From Kalmanozyma brasiliensis GHG001 (Eukaryota > Basidiomycota > Ustilaginomycetes > Ustilaginales), in assembly GCF_000497045.1 (NCBI RefSeq), contig NW_015961988.1, positions 1 to 64,000 of the forward strand: 64,000 bases of DNA, written 5' to 3'. Below, piece after piece: positions 9,012-18,848 of this stretch. Every line of letters starts with the position of its first letter. Positions within the stretch are counted from its first letter, which is position 1. Both the position numbers and the translations under genes were made by a program. The notes under the pieces are model-generated. The model had not been told where the DNA came from, did no database searches, and worked only from the letters and a program-made list of their open reading frames with translations.

Positions 9012-10376
9012 ATGTCGAACCTTCCCTCCGAGCCCGAGTTCGAGCAGGCTCTCAACGAGCTCTCCTCCACCCTCGCTCCCTTCCTCGAGCAGAACCCCGA
9101 GTACAACAAGGCGTTCCAGATCATCCAGATCCCCGAGCGTATCATCCAGTTCCGCGTCGTCTGGGAGGATGACAACCACCAGGCCCAGGTCAACCGTGCC
9201 TACCGTGTCCAGTTCAACTCGGCGCTCGGTCCCTACAAGGGCGGTCTCCGACTGCATGAGACCGTCAACCTCTCGGTCCTCAAGTTCCTCGGCTTCGAGC
9301 AGATCTTCAAGAACGCGCTGACGGGTCTCAACATCGGCGGTGGTAAGGGTGGTAGCGACTTCAACCCCAAGGGCAAGAGCGATGCCGAGGTGCGCCGATT
9401 CTGCAAGGCCTTCGCTACCGAGCTGCAGCGTCACATTGGACCCAACACCGATGTCCCCGCTGGTGACATTGGCTTCTCCACCCGTGAAGCCGGTTTCGTG
9501 TTCGGAACGTACAAGCAGCTGCGCAACGAGTGGACCGGTGTCATTACGGGCAAGGCGCTCGACTGGGGTGGAAGCAACATCCGTCCCGAGGCGACCGGCT
9601 ACGGACTGATCTACTACGTCGAGCACATGATCAACCACGCCGAGGGCGGCAGCAACGGCTTCAAGGGCAAAAAGGTCGTCATCTCCGGTTCGGGCAACGT
9701 CGCCCAGTATGCGGCGCTCAAGGTTCTCGAGCTCGGTGGTACGGTTCTGTCGCTCTCCGACTCCAAGGGCTCGCTCATTGCCAAAGACGGCAAGGGCTTC
9801 ACCGCAGAGATGATCTCTGAGATCGCCCAGATCAAGTACAAGCGTGGCGAGCTCAAGTCGTTCGGCGATGCGAGCGGCGCGTTGGAGTTCCACGAGGGCG
9901 CGCGACCGTGGACGCTGGTCAAGTCGTACGACGTCGCTCTGCCCAGTGCGACGCAGAACGAGATGAACGAGGACGAGGCCAAGGCTGCTCTTGCTGCAGG
10001 ATGCCGTTTCGTCGCAGAGGGCTCCAACATGGGTCTCGACCAGGCTGCCATCGACGTGTTCGAGCACTCGCGAACCACTTCCGACACTCCCTGCTGGTAC
10101 GGCCCCGGTAAGGCGGCCAACTCGGGCGGTGTCGCGGTCAGTGGTCTCGAAATGGCCCAGAACTCGGCGCGCCTCACGTGGGCCCCCGAGGAGGTCGACC
10201 AGAAGCTCAAGGACATCATGAAGAACGCCTACGACAACTGCTTCAAGACCGGCCAGAAGTTCCCCGCCAAGGGCGACAAGGTGGCCGACAAGCTGCCCTC
10301 GTTGGTCGGTGGCGCCAACATCGCCGGTTTCAAGAAGGTCGCTGATGCCATGAGGCAGCACGGCGACTGGTTCTGA
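9012..10376 (+). CDS. GDH1: NADP-specific glutamate dehydrogenase
   Basis: The enzyme makes glutamate from 2-oxoglutarate and ammonium with NADPH and is the main anabolic entry of ammonium into fungal metabolism. The protein is 454 residues, full length for the hexameric NADP class, and intronless. Substrate-site residues are clear: K76 in GPYKGGLR, K112 in GGGKGGSD, the catalytic-type K122 in PKGKSD, and D152 in PAGDIG. The dinucleotide-binding segment GSGNVAQYAALKVLELGG follows in the second half. The start has a good context (CACCATGTC). Codon use is strongly biased to C-ending codons, which fits high expression. The long upstream region with GATA-type sites suggests nitrogen regulation. 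It converges on the NDUFA4-like gene with a 283-bp gap. Long antisense open frames over it are by-products of codon bias. Confidence 0.96.
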   Translation: MSNLPSEPEFEQALNELSSTLAPFLEQNPEYNKAFQIIQIPERIIQFRVVWEDDNHQAQVNRAYRVQFNSALGPYKGGLRLHETVNLSVLKFLGFEQIFKNALTGLNIGGGKGGSDFNPKGKSDAEVRRFCKAFATELQRHIGPNTDVPAGDIGFSTREAGFVFGTYKQLRNEWTGVITGKALDWGGSNIRPEATGYGLIYYVEHMINHAEGGSNGFKGKKVVISGSGNVAQYAALKVLELGGTVLSLSDSKGSLIAKDGKGFTAEMISEIAQIKYKRGELKSFGDASGALEFHEGARPWTLVKSYDVALPSATQNEMNEDEAKAALAAGCRFVAEGSNMGLDQAAIDVFEHSRTTSDTPCWYGPGKAANSGGVAVSGLEMAQNSARLTWAPEEVDQKLKDIMKNAYDNCFKTGQKFPAKGDKVADKLPSLVGGANIAGFKKVADAMRQHGDWF

Positions 10377-10659
10377 GTGCAGAGCTGCTAGAATCTCGCG
10401 TTCACTTTGTTCCGTTGGTGTATATGTAGTCGTAGCCTCACGATCCAAAAAGCTCTTTGTTAGAAGCCGCTATGTCGATCTGTGTGACCAGCTGGAGAGC
10501 ATGTGGAAGTGCATGATAGAACTTGACCTGCCTTGTCGATGCAGCATATCTGGCGCGAGTATCAAGCCGCAGGACTGTCCATGGGATGCAGAGATTGACA
10601 TTGCAGGAGCTTGTCATTGAAAGGCGATGCGTGAAGCAGAGCGTACAGTTGCGATGCGA

Positions 10660-11528
10660 CTAGAGACGGTCGCGCTTGTACTGCTTCTCAAACTGCTGGT
10701 TGACCGACATCATCTTGGTGTTGGTGCCGGGCTCGACGTTGTTCCAAGGGGTGGGGTTGTTCTTTCGGTCCCAGATGACGTCCGGGCCGCGCGCGAGTCG
10801 GCTCAGGTACCTGTTGGGGAGGCCAGAGAAAGGATCAGAGTCAGCAGGGTGCATCGAGGGTCGGTCTATCGCAAACGGGCCAGACGAGGCAGGGCGGAGA
10901 TGCACCGAGATGGTCGATGAGCCGATTGCAGGCAAGTCGAGCTGTCGATATCGCGTGACTGCGTGACTGCACAAAGCGGCTGAGCACGAGGCTGACAAGA
11001 CGCATACGGATGTCTCGAAAAGCCATCCCAGGCCCACCTGAAGGGGCTTGAGAAACCGGATCGAGGCGAATCGGAACCAAGCCGAATCAATCCATGGTCA
11101 TGCAGCAGCTTGCTTCGAGCCTGTCATCGGCTTCTTCCACTCTCGCATGTCGGACCGTTCGGAGGTGATATTGATGCGGACGACGACTTACCAGGTGGCG
11201 CCACCAGCAGCGAGACCAGTGATAACGTAGATGGGAAGAACTTCGGGAGCATACCTGTTTAGATGGGAGCGCCGATAAAGCAGCAAGAACGGGTGTCAGC
11301 AATGCAAGCTCGTCATACTATGTCTCTGCAACGATTCCGTCGTGCCCCATCACTTTGGCCGCCCGACCTCAATGATCCTGCCGCTTTCGATCGAGCACTG
11401 CGTATCCTCGTCTCCAGTCCACCTTGCTAGGACGACTGCAAATCGCCACTCGTCTCTACGCACCAGTTCTTCCACATGAGCTGACGAGCCTTGTTCTTGG
11501 CGGCCTGGGCGGCTTGACTTGCGACCAT
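10660..11528 (-). CDS. NDUFA4/MLRQ-like respiratory subunit, three exons
   Basis: The coding sequence joins three minus-strand exons: 11528-11464 (65 nt), 11254-11192 (63 nt) and 10810-10660 (151 nt), giving 92 residues. Introns are 11463-11255 (donor GTGCGT) and 11191-10811 (donor GTAAGT), both ending in AACAG. The joined protein has a short N-terminal basic/amphipathic segment (MWKNWYAPEV), one membrane segment (LPIYVITGLAAGGATWY), then the family signature PDVIWDRKNNPTPWN. MLRQ/NDUFA4 proteins sit in the mitochondrial inner membrane and were assigned first to complex I and later to cytochrome c oxidase. The ATG at 11528 is the only one giving this junction. Both introns split a Trp codon after TG and the next exon begins GTA(T/C). 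Together the introns (590 nt) are more than twice as long as the coding sequence. Confidence 0.85.
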
Positions 11529-12801
11529 CTTTGCGGTTTTGCGAGGTGTTGTTCAACGGGTCAGTTGAATAAGAAAGTGATGGTGTTGATGCTATTCAGC
11601 GACGATGTCGAGATGTGCAATTTGCAACTTTGGGCCTGTGGATCTGCTCTCGCACGAACGTGGAAGAACGAGGGTGTCGAGGGCGGAGAGCGCGAATTTC
11701 CGTAAACGACCGCTGCTTGCTGGGAGGCTCGGTTCCGATCATGGTTTTAAAAACTTGTTAGGCCGTGCTTCTTCTGGTTATGAGGCATTTTCCAGTTTAG
11801 CGAGCTTGGGCCTTGACGAGGGTCTTTCTCCTCTTGGGTCGAGACCAGACGGCGGCTACGGTCTGTGACGTCGCTTGTTCTCGCTTACGACGGCCCTCTT
11901 GGAAACAGTGCGGAGACCAACACCGGCTCAAGTGACCCTTTCTCGCACCGGGCCCACAACGATCCGGCCCCACACATGGGCCAAATCTCACTCCTCTGTT
12001 CTCTCTGTCTGTTCATCTCCCTCGACGGCCAAACTGGCGGTATAACACCCACATAATGAGGTGATGCGAGAGCTGCGGTCGGGACCGAAGCCACAGAGTG
12101 ACAGGCGCATCTCATGACACCGGAGTTGCGGCGTGAAACGCAGGTGTTGCATGTGCCTCGTTCGGAGTGACTTTCCAGCTTCGCTAAAAAGCAAAAAGCA
12201 TTACGTCCAAAATCCCGGGTCAAGCCTCCGAGCAAGACTCGAGTTCAGGCTGCAATGGCTCGTCTGCAAGCTGTGACGCTTCTCTGTCGTTGTCGTTGAG
12301 CTGCAGAGGAGGGCACTTCTTTCCAAAGCGAGCGAGTGTCTGATGTGAATTGTCGAAAGAAACAGAGGCGGCAACTATCTGAAGTCAGGTTTGTGACTTT
12401 ATGGCGTGGTGCATATTTTGACGCTCGGATCATCCGTGCATTCAAGGCGGCTTCATAAGTTAACCAAAGCGCTTGCTCTCTCGCTCTTCAGTCTTCTCAC
12501 ACACCAGCATCGCATTGTCCGGGGTCGAATGATTGTTCCTCTCTGACGATCACATCGCAGCTCGAACGAAGGAATGTCTGCTGTCATCACTTTCCCACGA
12601 TAGAGTTCGCAGAGGAAAGCACCGCAACACCCGACTCGCCCTTTCCCAGGCTACTTTGCTAGACGAGCCAAAGCAAAGACTCACCCCACATCTCGCCGCT
12701 CAGCATCCTTCAAGTCGACACTCACCGTCACCGTAGCAACCTTTGCCAAAGCCGACCGCTGACACCATCGTCCCTAACGTCTGCACAACGTGTCGACAGC
12801 C
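11529..12801. other. Divergent intergenic region, no gene seen
   Basis: About 1.3 kb separates the NDUFA4-like gene (-) from the phosphatidylserine decarboxylase gene (+). Open frames in it are short and look random. The final 250 bases or so before 12802 are C/A-rich, as in leaders of neighbouring genes. No RNA gene or repeat was recognised. Confidence 0.4.
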
Positions 12802-15800
12802 ATGGTCAATCAATCCTCGCCTTCTCCACCGCCAAGCTCGGCCGCATCGGGCTCAGCGTCCTCAGCACCGCTTTGCACTCTGCGCGTACAGGTGCTCTCG
12901 GCCAAAGGACTCGCTGCCAAAGATCGCAACGGCAAGTCAGACCCCTTTGTCACCGTCAGCCTGCCCGGCTCAGCCGCCTCCTCTCGCCATGGTGCTGCTC
13001 CGCACAGCCAAACCGCCGTCAAGCAAAAGACGCTCGATCCCACTTGGAAGTCCGAGGAAGCAACCTTCGAGTTCCCCGTCGTTCCAGACTGGTACGGTCC
13101 CAACTTCACCGCCGTGGCCAGCGAGCAGATCGACTCGAGCGTGGTGCGAGCTGCCCTTCAGCATGTCGTCGTCGACACCAGCAGTGCTAGCTCAAACCAC
13201 TTGACACCAGATGCTGCCAACAATGACACAAACGCAAAAACCCGCCCTCGCCTCGGTCTCCGTTCGGCCTCCGCCAGGAAGATCACAGGAACCGCTTCCA
13301 AGATTCTCGTCACGCCCGTCAAGCTAGGCGCGGCCGGTGCTCGCGTGGTTGGCAGACAAATGCCACGGCCCATGCGTCTTCGTCGCCGAAATCGGCCTTC
13401 ATCCTCTTCCCTGCCCGCGGACAGCCTTACCAGCTCAGACACTCTTCTGGTCGACGGCAGCAAACCACCACGTGGATCCATTCAGCTCGACGCTTCCAAC
13501 GGTATGGTCTCTTCCATCGAATTTGTCATCTGGGACAAGGATCGTTTCTCCGGCGACGACTACATGGGCGAATGCTCGCTTCCCGTTACGTCGTGGTGCA
13601 GAGAAGGTCTCGCCGAGTGGTCCAATGCTCAGTCGCTCTGGCTGCCTGTCGAATCGTCGCATCCGCACGCCAAGACTAGCGGTGAGCTGCAGGTCAAGGT
13701 CGGCTTTGTTTCCACTTCTGCGTCTCCCTCCGATCCTGCCGCATCCGCTGCGACGCAAGGTCCGCAATCTTGGAGCGTCGACGAAGTCTACAATCGCCTC
13801 GTCTTGGCTGCTCTCGGCACGCAAGGCGCGGCAGTACGAGCCGTCCCTGCTTCCCAGTCCGTCGGCACTACTGGCCCCTCAGAAGCCTTTGTCGACGATG
13901 GATTGAGCAGCGACAGCGAGGACGATGACGACGACGACACTGCTGATGACGAGGATGACGATGATGGACTGGATACTGCCACCTCCGAAGGCGAACCGAG
14001 CGATCTCAACGACGGTCTCGAATTCGACTCGGACGATGAAGATGTCTACAACCAGCATTACGAGACCGTAGCCGGTGCTTCTGGCTCTTCCTCGTCGCAG
14101 CCCATGGCAGCATCGACATCTCAGTCAGGAAGCCTGCTCACCCCTCCGCCGCAGCAACAGAAGGGCGGCAAGGTTCGACGCATGTTTCCTCGCAACATTA
14201 GTTTCAGGTCGAACAACAACTCCGGCACTGCGACTCCCGTCGACGCCGGATCTACGTCCGACTATGGGCCGTCGAAAGGCACCACTCCCGCCGAAGCAGC
14301 TTCCGCCACCGGCGCCAAGCCGCGCATGAGGCGACGACTGCCCGGCGTCAAGCGCCTCAAACAAAATGCAGCTATCCCTCCCTCAGGCGCAGAAGGGGCC
14401 AGTGCGACGTCCACAGCACCGCCTCGTCGAGCAAAGCGGCGAGGTCGTGGCGGTCGCAACCGTCGCGGCCGCGAGTACGCCTTCAAAGCAGGTATGGGCA
14501 TGGACATCATCGGCATCGTCATGATGGAAGTCAAGGGCGCTTCCGACCTGCCTCGATGGTCCAACATGACGCACACCGGCTTCGACATGGACCCCTTCGC
14601 CATCATCAGCTTTGGTCAAAAGATCTTCCGCACGCGTGTCGCTCGTCACACGCTCAATCCCGCGTGGAACGAGAAGCTCATCTTCCACGTCCGTCGCCAC
14701 GAGACCAACTTCCAGGCAAAATTTGCAGTCTACGACTGGGATCGAATGTCGTCCAACGATTACGTCGGTGGTACCCAGCTTTCCATTGCCGATCTGCTCG
14801 ATGCTGCACCCAAAGCGGATACCGAAACAGGTCTGTACAAGACCGACGACGAGGGCACCCTGGGCTCCATGAAGGAGTTCGTTCTGCCTCTGACTCGAGT
14901 CGAGAAGGATGAAGAGGCCAAGTATAAGACCAAACGCCCGACGATGACGATTCAAGCCAAGTTCACGCCTTACGAGGCACTGCGTCAGCGTTTCTGGCAA
15001 CAGCTGGCTCAGCAGTTCGACACCAACGACAGTGGCACCCTGTCGCGCCTCGAGCTGTCGAGTATGCTCGACAGTCTCGGAAGTACGCTCAGCACCAAGA
15101 CGCTCGACAGCTTCTTCTTCGAGGTCAGCAAGAACCCGGAGGAAGACGAGCTAACGTTCGAAGAGACAATCGTGGCGCTCGAGAAAGAAGTTCAAAAGCC
15201 TTGGGATCTCAAGCGGAAAGCGACACGCGCGTCGAGCTTCACTGACGGTACCCAGACGCCGTCGTTGCTTGGAGGCGTGGGTTACGTCGGAAGCGATACG
15301 AATCAGGACATGGACGTCGTGGGTGCTGATGCGCCCGATGCTGGATCCGTTTCCGACACGCTGGACCCAGCACGACCCGTTCCTCCCGGTGAGAGCGGCG
15401 TGTCATCAAATGGGAGCGACCGTGCTGCAGCAGATGCCACAACCAATCCTGGCGGCATGGTGCGCACGCTGGGCCGCGACTTTTCGGCACTGTCTTTGAC
15501 CTCGTCCACCGACTCGTCTTCCAATGCTGGCGGACATTCGTCCAATTCTGCAGCAGACTCGACCACTCGGAACCACAAAACACGAAGCACCTCTGGCTCC
15601 AGCTCTGGTATACTCTCGACCTCGCCGTCGCCAACACCTCCCATGATCAAGGTCGAAAGCAGGGAGGGCTCCCCGCCCGACGACGACGACACGGTCGCAG
15701 TCGAACACGTCGTGCGCCTTCAATCGTGCCCGCTATGCCACCTGCCTCGCCTTCGCAAGAAGGGCGAGATGGACATCATCACCCACCTTGCTGTCTGTGC

Positions 15801-16878
15801 CTCGCAGGACTGGCGACGCGTCGAGAGCCTCACGGTACGCAACTACGTCACGGCCACCCAGGCGCAGCGTAAGTGGTACACCAAAGTGGTCAACAAGATC
15901 TCGCAGGGCAATTACTCGCTCGGCGCCAACAGCGCCAACATCATCGTGCAGGATCGCACCTCGGGCGAGCTGATGGAGGAGAAGATGCAGATCTACGTGC
16001 GTTTGGGCATTCGGCTGCTGTACAAGGGTGCTCGCTCGAGGATGGAGGGAGCGCGGGTAAAGAAGATGCTCAAGAATATGAGCGTCAAGCAGGGTGTCAA
16101 GTTTGACAGTCCTGCGAGCGCGCGCGAGATCCCGACATTCATTGCGTTCCACAACCTCAACACGGACGAGATCCGGGATCCGCTTGACAGCTACAAGACG
16201 TTCAACGAGTTCTTCTACCGCAAGCTCAAGCCGAATGCGCGGCCCAATGAGGAGCCCGACAACCCTGGTCGACTGGTCAGTGGCGCTGATTGCCGAATGA
16301 TGGCGTTCGAAACGGTCAACGAAGCGACCAAGTTCTGGATCAAGGGTCGGGACTTCACGGTCGCCCGTCTGCTCGGCGATGCAGCCAAGACGGTGTCCAA
16401 CATCGATTCGTACCAGAACGGCGGCGCACTCGCCATTTTCCGCCTCGCGCCGCAGGACTACCATCGCTTCCACTGCCCTGCGGACGCCACCGTCGGCAGA
16501 CCCGTGTGGATCACGGGCCAGTACTACACGGTCAACCCGATGGCCATCCGCTCCGCCATCGACGTGTATGGCGAGAACATCCGCGTCGTCGTGCCCTTCC
16601 ATTCTGAAGCCTTTGGCACTTTCTATGCGGTGTGCATTGGAGCCATGATGGTCGGCTCGACCGTGCTGACCGTCAAGGAGGGGGACACCGTGAAGCGAGG
16701 ACAGGAGTTTGGGTTCTTCAAGTTCGGAGGGAGCACCATCGTGCTCGTCTTTGAGGAGGGAAGGGTGACGTGGGATCAGGATCTCGTGGACAACGGACGG
16801 GCGGCGATCGAGACGCTGGTGCGCGTGGGGATGGGCATTGGGAGAGCAGGCGGTGCAGAGGCGAAGACCATTGGCTGA
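12802..16878 (+). CDS. PSD2: C2/EF-hand phosphatidylserine decarboxylase (Psd2 type)
   Basis: It converts phosphatidylserine to phosphatidylethanolamine at endosomal/Golgi-type membranes. The protein is 1358 residues from the first ATG (the GTG four codons earlier is not needed). Order: an N-terminal C2 domain split by a roughly 100-residue basic/Ser-rich insert (about residues 24-265), a very acidic stretch (368-413), an RG-rich linker, a second C2 (about 572-670), an EF-hand loop D740-T-N-D-S-G-T-L-S-R-L-E751, a zinc-knuckle C976-x2-C979-x15-H995-x3-C999, then the decarboxylase core. Catalytic residues are D1163 (SGADCR), H1221 and H1224 (DYHRFH), H1267 (HSEAFG). Self-cleavage at G1310-S1311 in the GGST motif would create the pyruvoyl group and leave a small alpha chain of about 48 residues. 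The usual motif is LGST, so the first position differs. It converges on the DUF1764 gene, 146 bp apart. Confidence 0.93.
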   Translation: MVNQSSPSPPPSSAASGSASSAPLCTLRVQVLSAKGLAAKDRNGKSDPFVTVSLPGSAASSRHGAAPHSQTAVKQKTLDPTWKSEEATFEFPVVPDWYGPNFTAVASEQIDSSVVRAALQHVVVDTSSASSNHLTPDAANNDTNAKTRPRLGLRSASARKITGTASKILVTPVKLGAAGARVVGRQMPRPMRLRRRNRPSSSSLPADSLTSSDTLLVDGSKPPRGSIQLDASNGMVSSIEFVIWDKDRFSGDDYMGECSLPVTSWCREGLAEWSNAQSLWLPVESSHPHAKTSGELQVKVGFVSTSASPSDPAASAATQGPQSWSVDEVYNRLVLAALGTQGAAVRAVPASQSVGTTGPSEAFVDDGLSSDSEDDDDDDTADDEDDDDGLDTATSEGEPSDLNDGLEFDSDDEDVYNQHYETVAGASGSSSSQPMAASTSQSGSLLTPPPQQQKGGKVRRMFPRNISFRSNNNSGTATPVDAGSTSDYGPSKGTTPAEAASATGAKPRMRRRLPGVKRLKQNAAIPPSGAEGASATSTAPPRRAKRRGRGGRNRRGREYAFKAGMGMDIIGIVMMEVKGASDLPRWSNMTHTGFDMDPFAIISFGQKIFRTRVARHTLNPAWNEKLIFHVRRHETNFQAKFAVYDWDRMSSNDYVGGTQLSIADLLDAAPKADTETGLYKTDDEGTLGSMKEFVLPLTRVEKDEEAKYKTKRPTMTIQAKFTPYEALRQRFWQQLAQQFDTNDSGTLSRLELSSMLDSLGSTLSTKTLDSFFFEVSKNPEEDELTFEETIVALEKEVQKPWDLKRKATRASSFTDGTQTPSLLGGVGYVGSDTNQDMDVVGADAPDAGSVSDTLDPARPVPPGESGVSSNGSDRAAADATTNPGGMVRTLGRDFSALSLTSSTDSSSNAGGHSSNSAADSTTRNHKTRSTSGSSSGILSTSPSPTPPMIKVESREGSPPDDDDTVAVEHVVRLQSCPLCHLPRLRKKGEMDIITHLAVCASQDWRRVESLTVRNYVTATQAQRKWYTKVVNKISQGNYSLGANSANIIVQDRTSGELMEEKMQIYVRLGIRLLYKGARSRMEGARVKKMLKNMSVKQGVKFDSPASAREIPTFIAFHNLNTDEIRDPLDSYKTFNEFFYRKLKPNARPNEEPDNPGRLVSGADCRMMAFETVNEATKFWIKGRDFTVARLLGDAAKTVSNIDSYQNGGALAIFRLAPQDYHRFHCPADATVGRPVWITGQYYTVNPMAIRSAIDVYGENIRVVVPFHSEAFGTFYAVCIGAMMVGSTVLTVKEGDTVKRGQEFGFFKFGGSTIVLVFEEGRVTWDQDLVDNGRAAIETLVRVGMGIGRAGGAEAKTIG

Positions 16879-17024
16879 TTCAGCGAAGACAAACTTAGAG
16901 CTGCCGAGACAATTCAGAACTTTGCGCAAAGCATTTGTGGGTGATGACCCATTGCGCTGTGATGATCGTACAGAAGCGGTGCCGAGGGCGAAATGAGACT
17001 CGAACGACTTTGACGCGATCGCAC

Positions 17025-17691
17025 TTAGAAGCCTGTGAGAATGAAGGCGATGAGAAGTCAGGGTCAGTCCTCTCTTCCACACCCATCTGCGTCCTTCTCC
17101 TCGCCCCTCATCATCTGAGAAGGTGAAACACTTACAGCAATCGCAATCGAACGGACACAAGGGCGTATCGCCTCCCTGACCCAGCTTCAGCTCTTCCGCG
17201 GTGAAGATGCGCAGGCCGTCATCGGTGCGCTTCCGTGCGCTGGTGCCGCGGCTGTCGGTGAACTCGTCCAAGTCGTCCGCTGGCGGCTTTCTCGCTGCGG
17301 AGCTACTCCTGGAAGTGGACTTTGAGGATGTTGGTGGGGGCGGCTGGGAGATCGTATGTGAGGGTGCGGAGGTGTCGCTGACCACTTCGACAGCTCGCGA
17401 TTTGGGCTTCTTTGGCTTCGCCTTGCTCGTTGTTTCAGCGTTCGTGCTGGACGTTGCGTCGTCGTGTCGCTTGCGCTTCTTCTCCGGTTGTTCCTCCGCT
17501 GGCTGTGAGGCTCCCTCGCCGCTCTTGCTGCTCTTGGCCTTCTTGCCATCACCAGTCTTCCCCTTGCCATCGCTCTTGGACTCTGTCTTCAGCTTGGTCT
17601 TGCTCGCCGATGCGGAAGCGCTACCTCCGCCAAAGATGTCGTCAATCTCGCTCGTCGGTGCTGCCGAAGTGGGCTTCTGCTTCTTCGCCAT
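17025..17691 (-). CDS. DUF1764 family protein with an 8-nt last exon
   Basis: Exon 1 runs from the ATG at 17691 to 17136; an intron (17135-17033, 103 nt, donor GTAAGT, branch-like ACTGACC, acceptor CTCACAG) is followed by an 8-nt exon (17032-17025) that adds the end of a Cys codon, Phe and stop. The 187-residue product has a Lys/Ser-rich, probably nuclear, disordered first two thirds and the family signature at the end: TDDGLRIFTAEELKLG then CPFDCDCCF. Without splicing the frame would run on past the conserved Cys cluster into unrelated sequence, so the splice is well supported. The family occurs across eukaryotes and has no settled function; the Cys cluster could bind metal. It converges on the PSD gene. 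Confidence 0.82.
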
Positions 17692-18125
17692 CGTTTTGCG
17701 GCTGGGTAAAGCTGTAGATGTCGAAGAACGGTCGTGGTTGATGCGGGTAAGATAGGTCGAGGGACCCAAAAAGTGGGCTTTGCCTCCACACTCGAAGGAA
17801 AAGATTCCTCGGATGTCGGACGACCGACCCCGCACCTTCTCGTGCTATCAAGGTGGGATGAGGCTGGGACATCATGCTGAAGCGGGCGTACACGGCTCAC
17901 GGGACGAACAGATGGAAGGCAGAGGACGTGAACGCTGCGTTGCGTGCTTGCGAACGATGTGTGTGAATGCTGTGTTAGAAAGCTGCGTGGCAATGCGGAT
18001 GCGTGCTTTATAGTCAAGAAGAAGTCACTTCCTTTGAAACCACGGCCCTTCTCCTTCGTCCAAGTCGTGGAGCCCGAGGTCCTTCTGCCCGAGACGACGT
18101 TGGACCACTGGCTCCTTGATCAAGC

Positions 18126-18848
18126 CTATGACTTGTCTTTTGAGTCATCATCGTCAGCTGCCTCTCCTTCACCCTCCTTCTCGGTCGTGGCCGAGGCCGC
18201 CGCCGATTCGACCTCGAACACTCTCGGATTCTTCCCAAGGAACCCCTTCCACTTGTTCCTCGCCATCCCCTCTCTCTGGCTGATCGCCTTGTCCACCAAC
18301 GCCAGCTCGGCCTCAAAGCTCTTGACCACCTCCTCCTTCCCTTTCTCCCCCTTCATCCCCTCCACCGCCTCTCTGAGCACCCGCTGCGCGGCATACACGT
18401 CTCCACCCAACCTCATCGCCTGCGCCTTCCTGTACTTGGCCTTTGCATTGCCCGAATCGCACTTGAGCGCCTTTTCCGCCGTCTGAATCGCCCTCTCGTA
18501 CTTCTCCTGCTTGAGGAAGCACGCAGCCATGTTAGAGTAGACCATGGAGAGCTCCTTTTCGCTCTGCGCGGCGGGCGTCTCGCCTTCCTCTTCATCCGAG
18601 GAGAGGTCGTCGGGCTGACCGTGCCGACCCGAGTTCTCACCCATCAGACCCAGAATACTGCGGTTTTGAAGACCGGACAGGTAGAGCACCGCGTGGTGAT
18701 ACGACGAAAGAGCGGAGGGGATGTCGCCAGCGGTAAAAGCGGCGTTGCCGGCGGATTTGTGCGCAAGGCCCGTGCGGAGCTTGCCTGCCGCTGTGGCTGC
18801 AGCTGTCGACGTTGACGAGGTGGAGCTCGATGCTATGTTGGACGCCAT
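18126..18848 (-). CDS. Three-TPR protein with carboxylate-clamp residues
   Basis: The 240-residue protein has a Ser/Thr/Ala-rich start, three tetratricopeptide repeats (about 27-60, 101-134 and 135-168) and a charged tail ending in Asp/Lys. Between repeats 1 and 2 lies an acidic insert of about 40 residues (SSDEEEGE). The five residues that form the carboxylate clamp of Hsp70/Hsp90 co-chaperones are all in register: K31 and N35 (HKSAGN), N106 (YSNMAA), K136 and R140 (KAKYRKA). I infer that it may bind the EEVD tail of a chaperone. The layout is like TTC9-type proteins, but I cannot name an orthologue. It is intronless. It lies downstream of the ABC transporter on the same strand, 373 bp from its stop. 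Confidence 0.82.
   Translation of the reverse strand: MASNIASSSTSSTSTAAATAAGKLRTGLAHKSAGNAAFTAGDIPSALSSYHHAVLYLSGLQNRSILGLMGENSGRHGQPDDLSSDEEEGETPAAQSEKELSMVYSNMAACFLKQEKYERAIQTAEKALKCDSGNAKAKYRKAQAMRLGGDVYAAQRVLREAVEGMKGEKGKEEVVKSFEAELALVDKAISQREGMARNKWKGFLGKNPRVFEVESAAASATTEKEGEGEAADDDDSKDKS

Noticed and set aside
8949..10448. 499-codon open frame antisense to glutamate dehydrogenase
   Set aside because: The sense strand is an unmistakable dehydrogenase. The antisense frame is a codon-bias by-product with no motif or ATG-proximal promoter.
15733..17135. Unspliced long minus-strand frame joined to the DUF1764 N-terminus
   Set aside because: Only the first 185 codons fit the family. Beyond the CDCC motif the frame is antisense to the PSD catalytic domain, and a good splice site explains the change.
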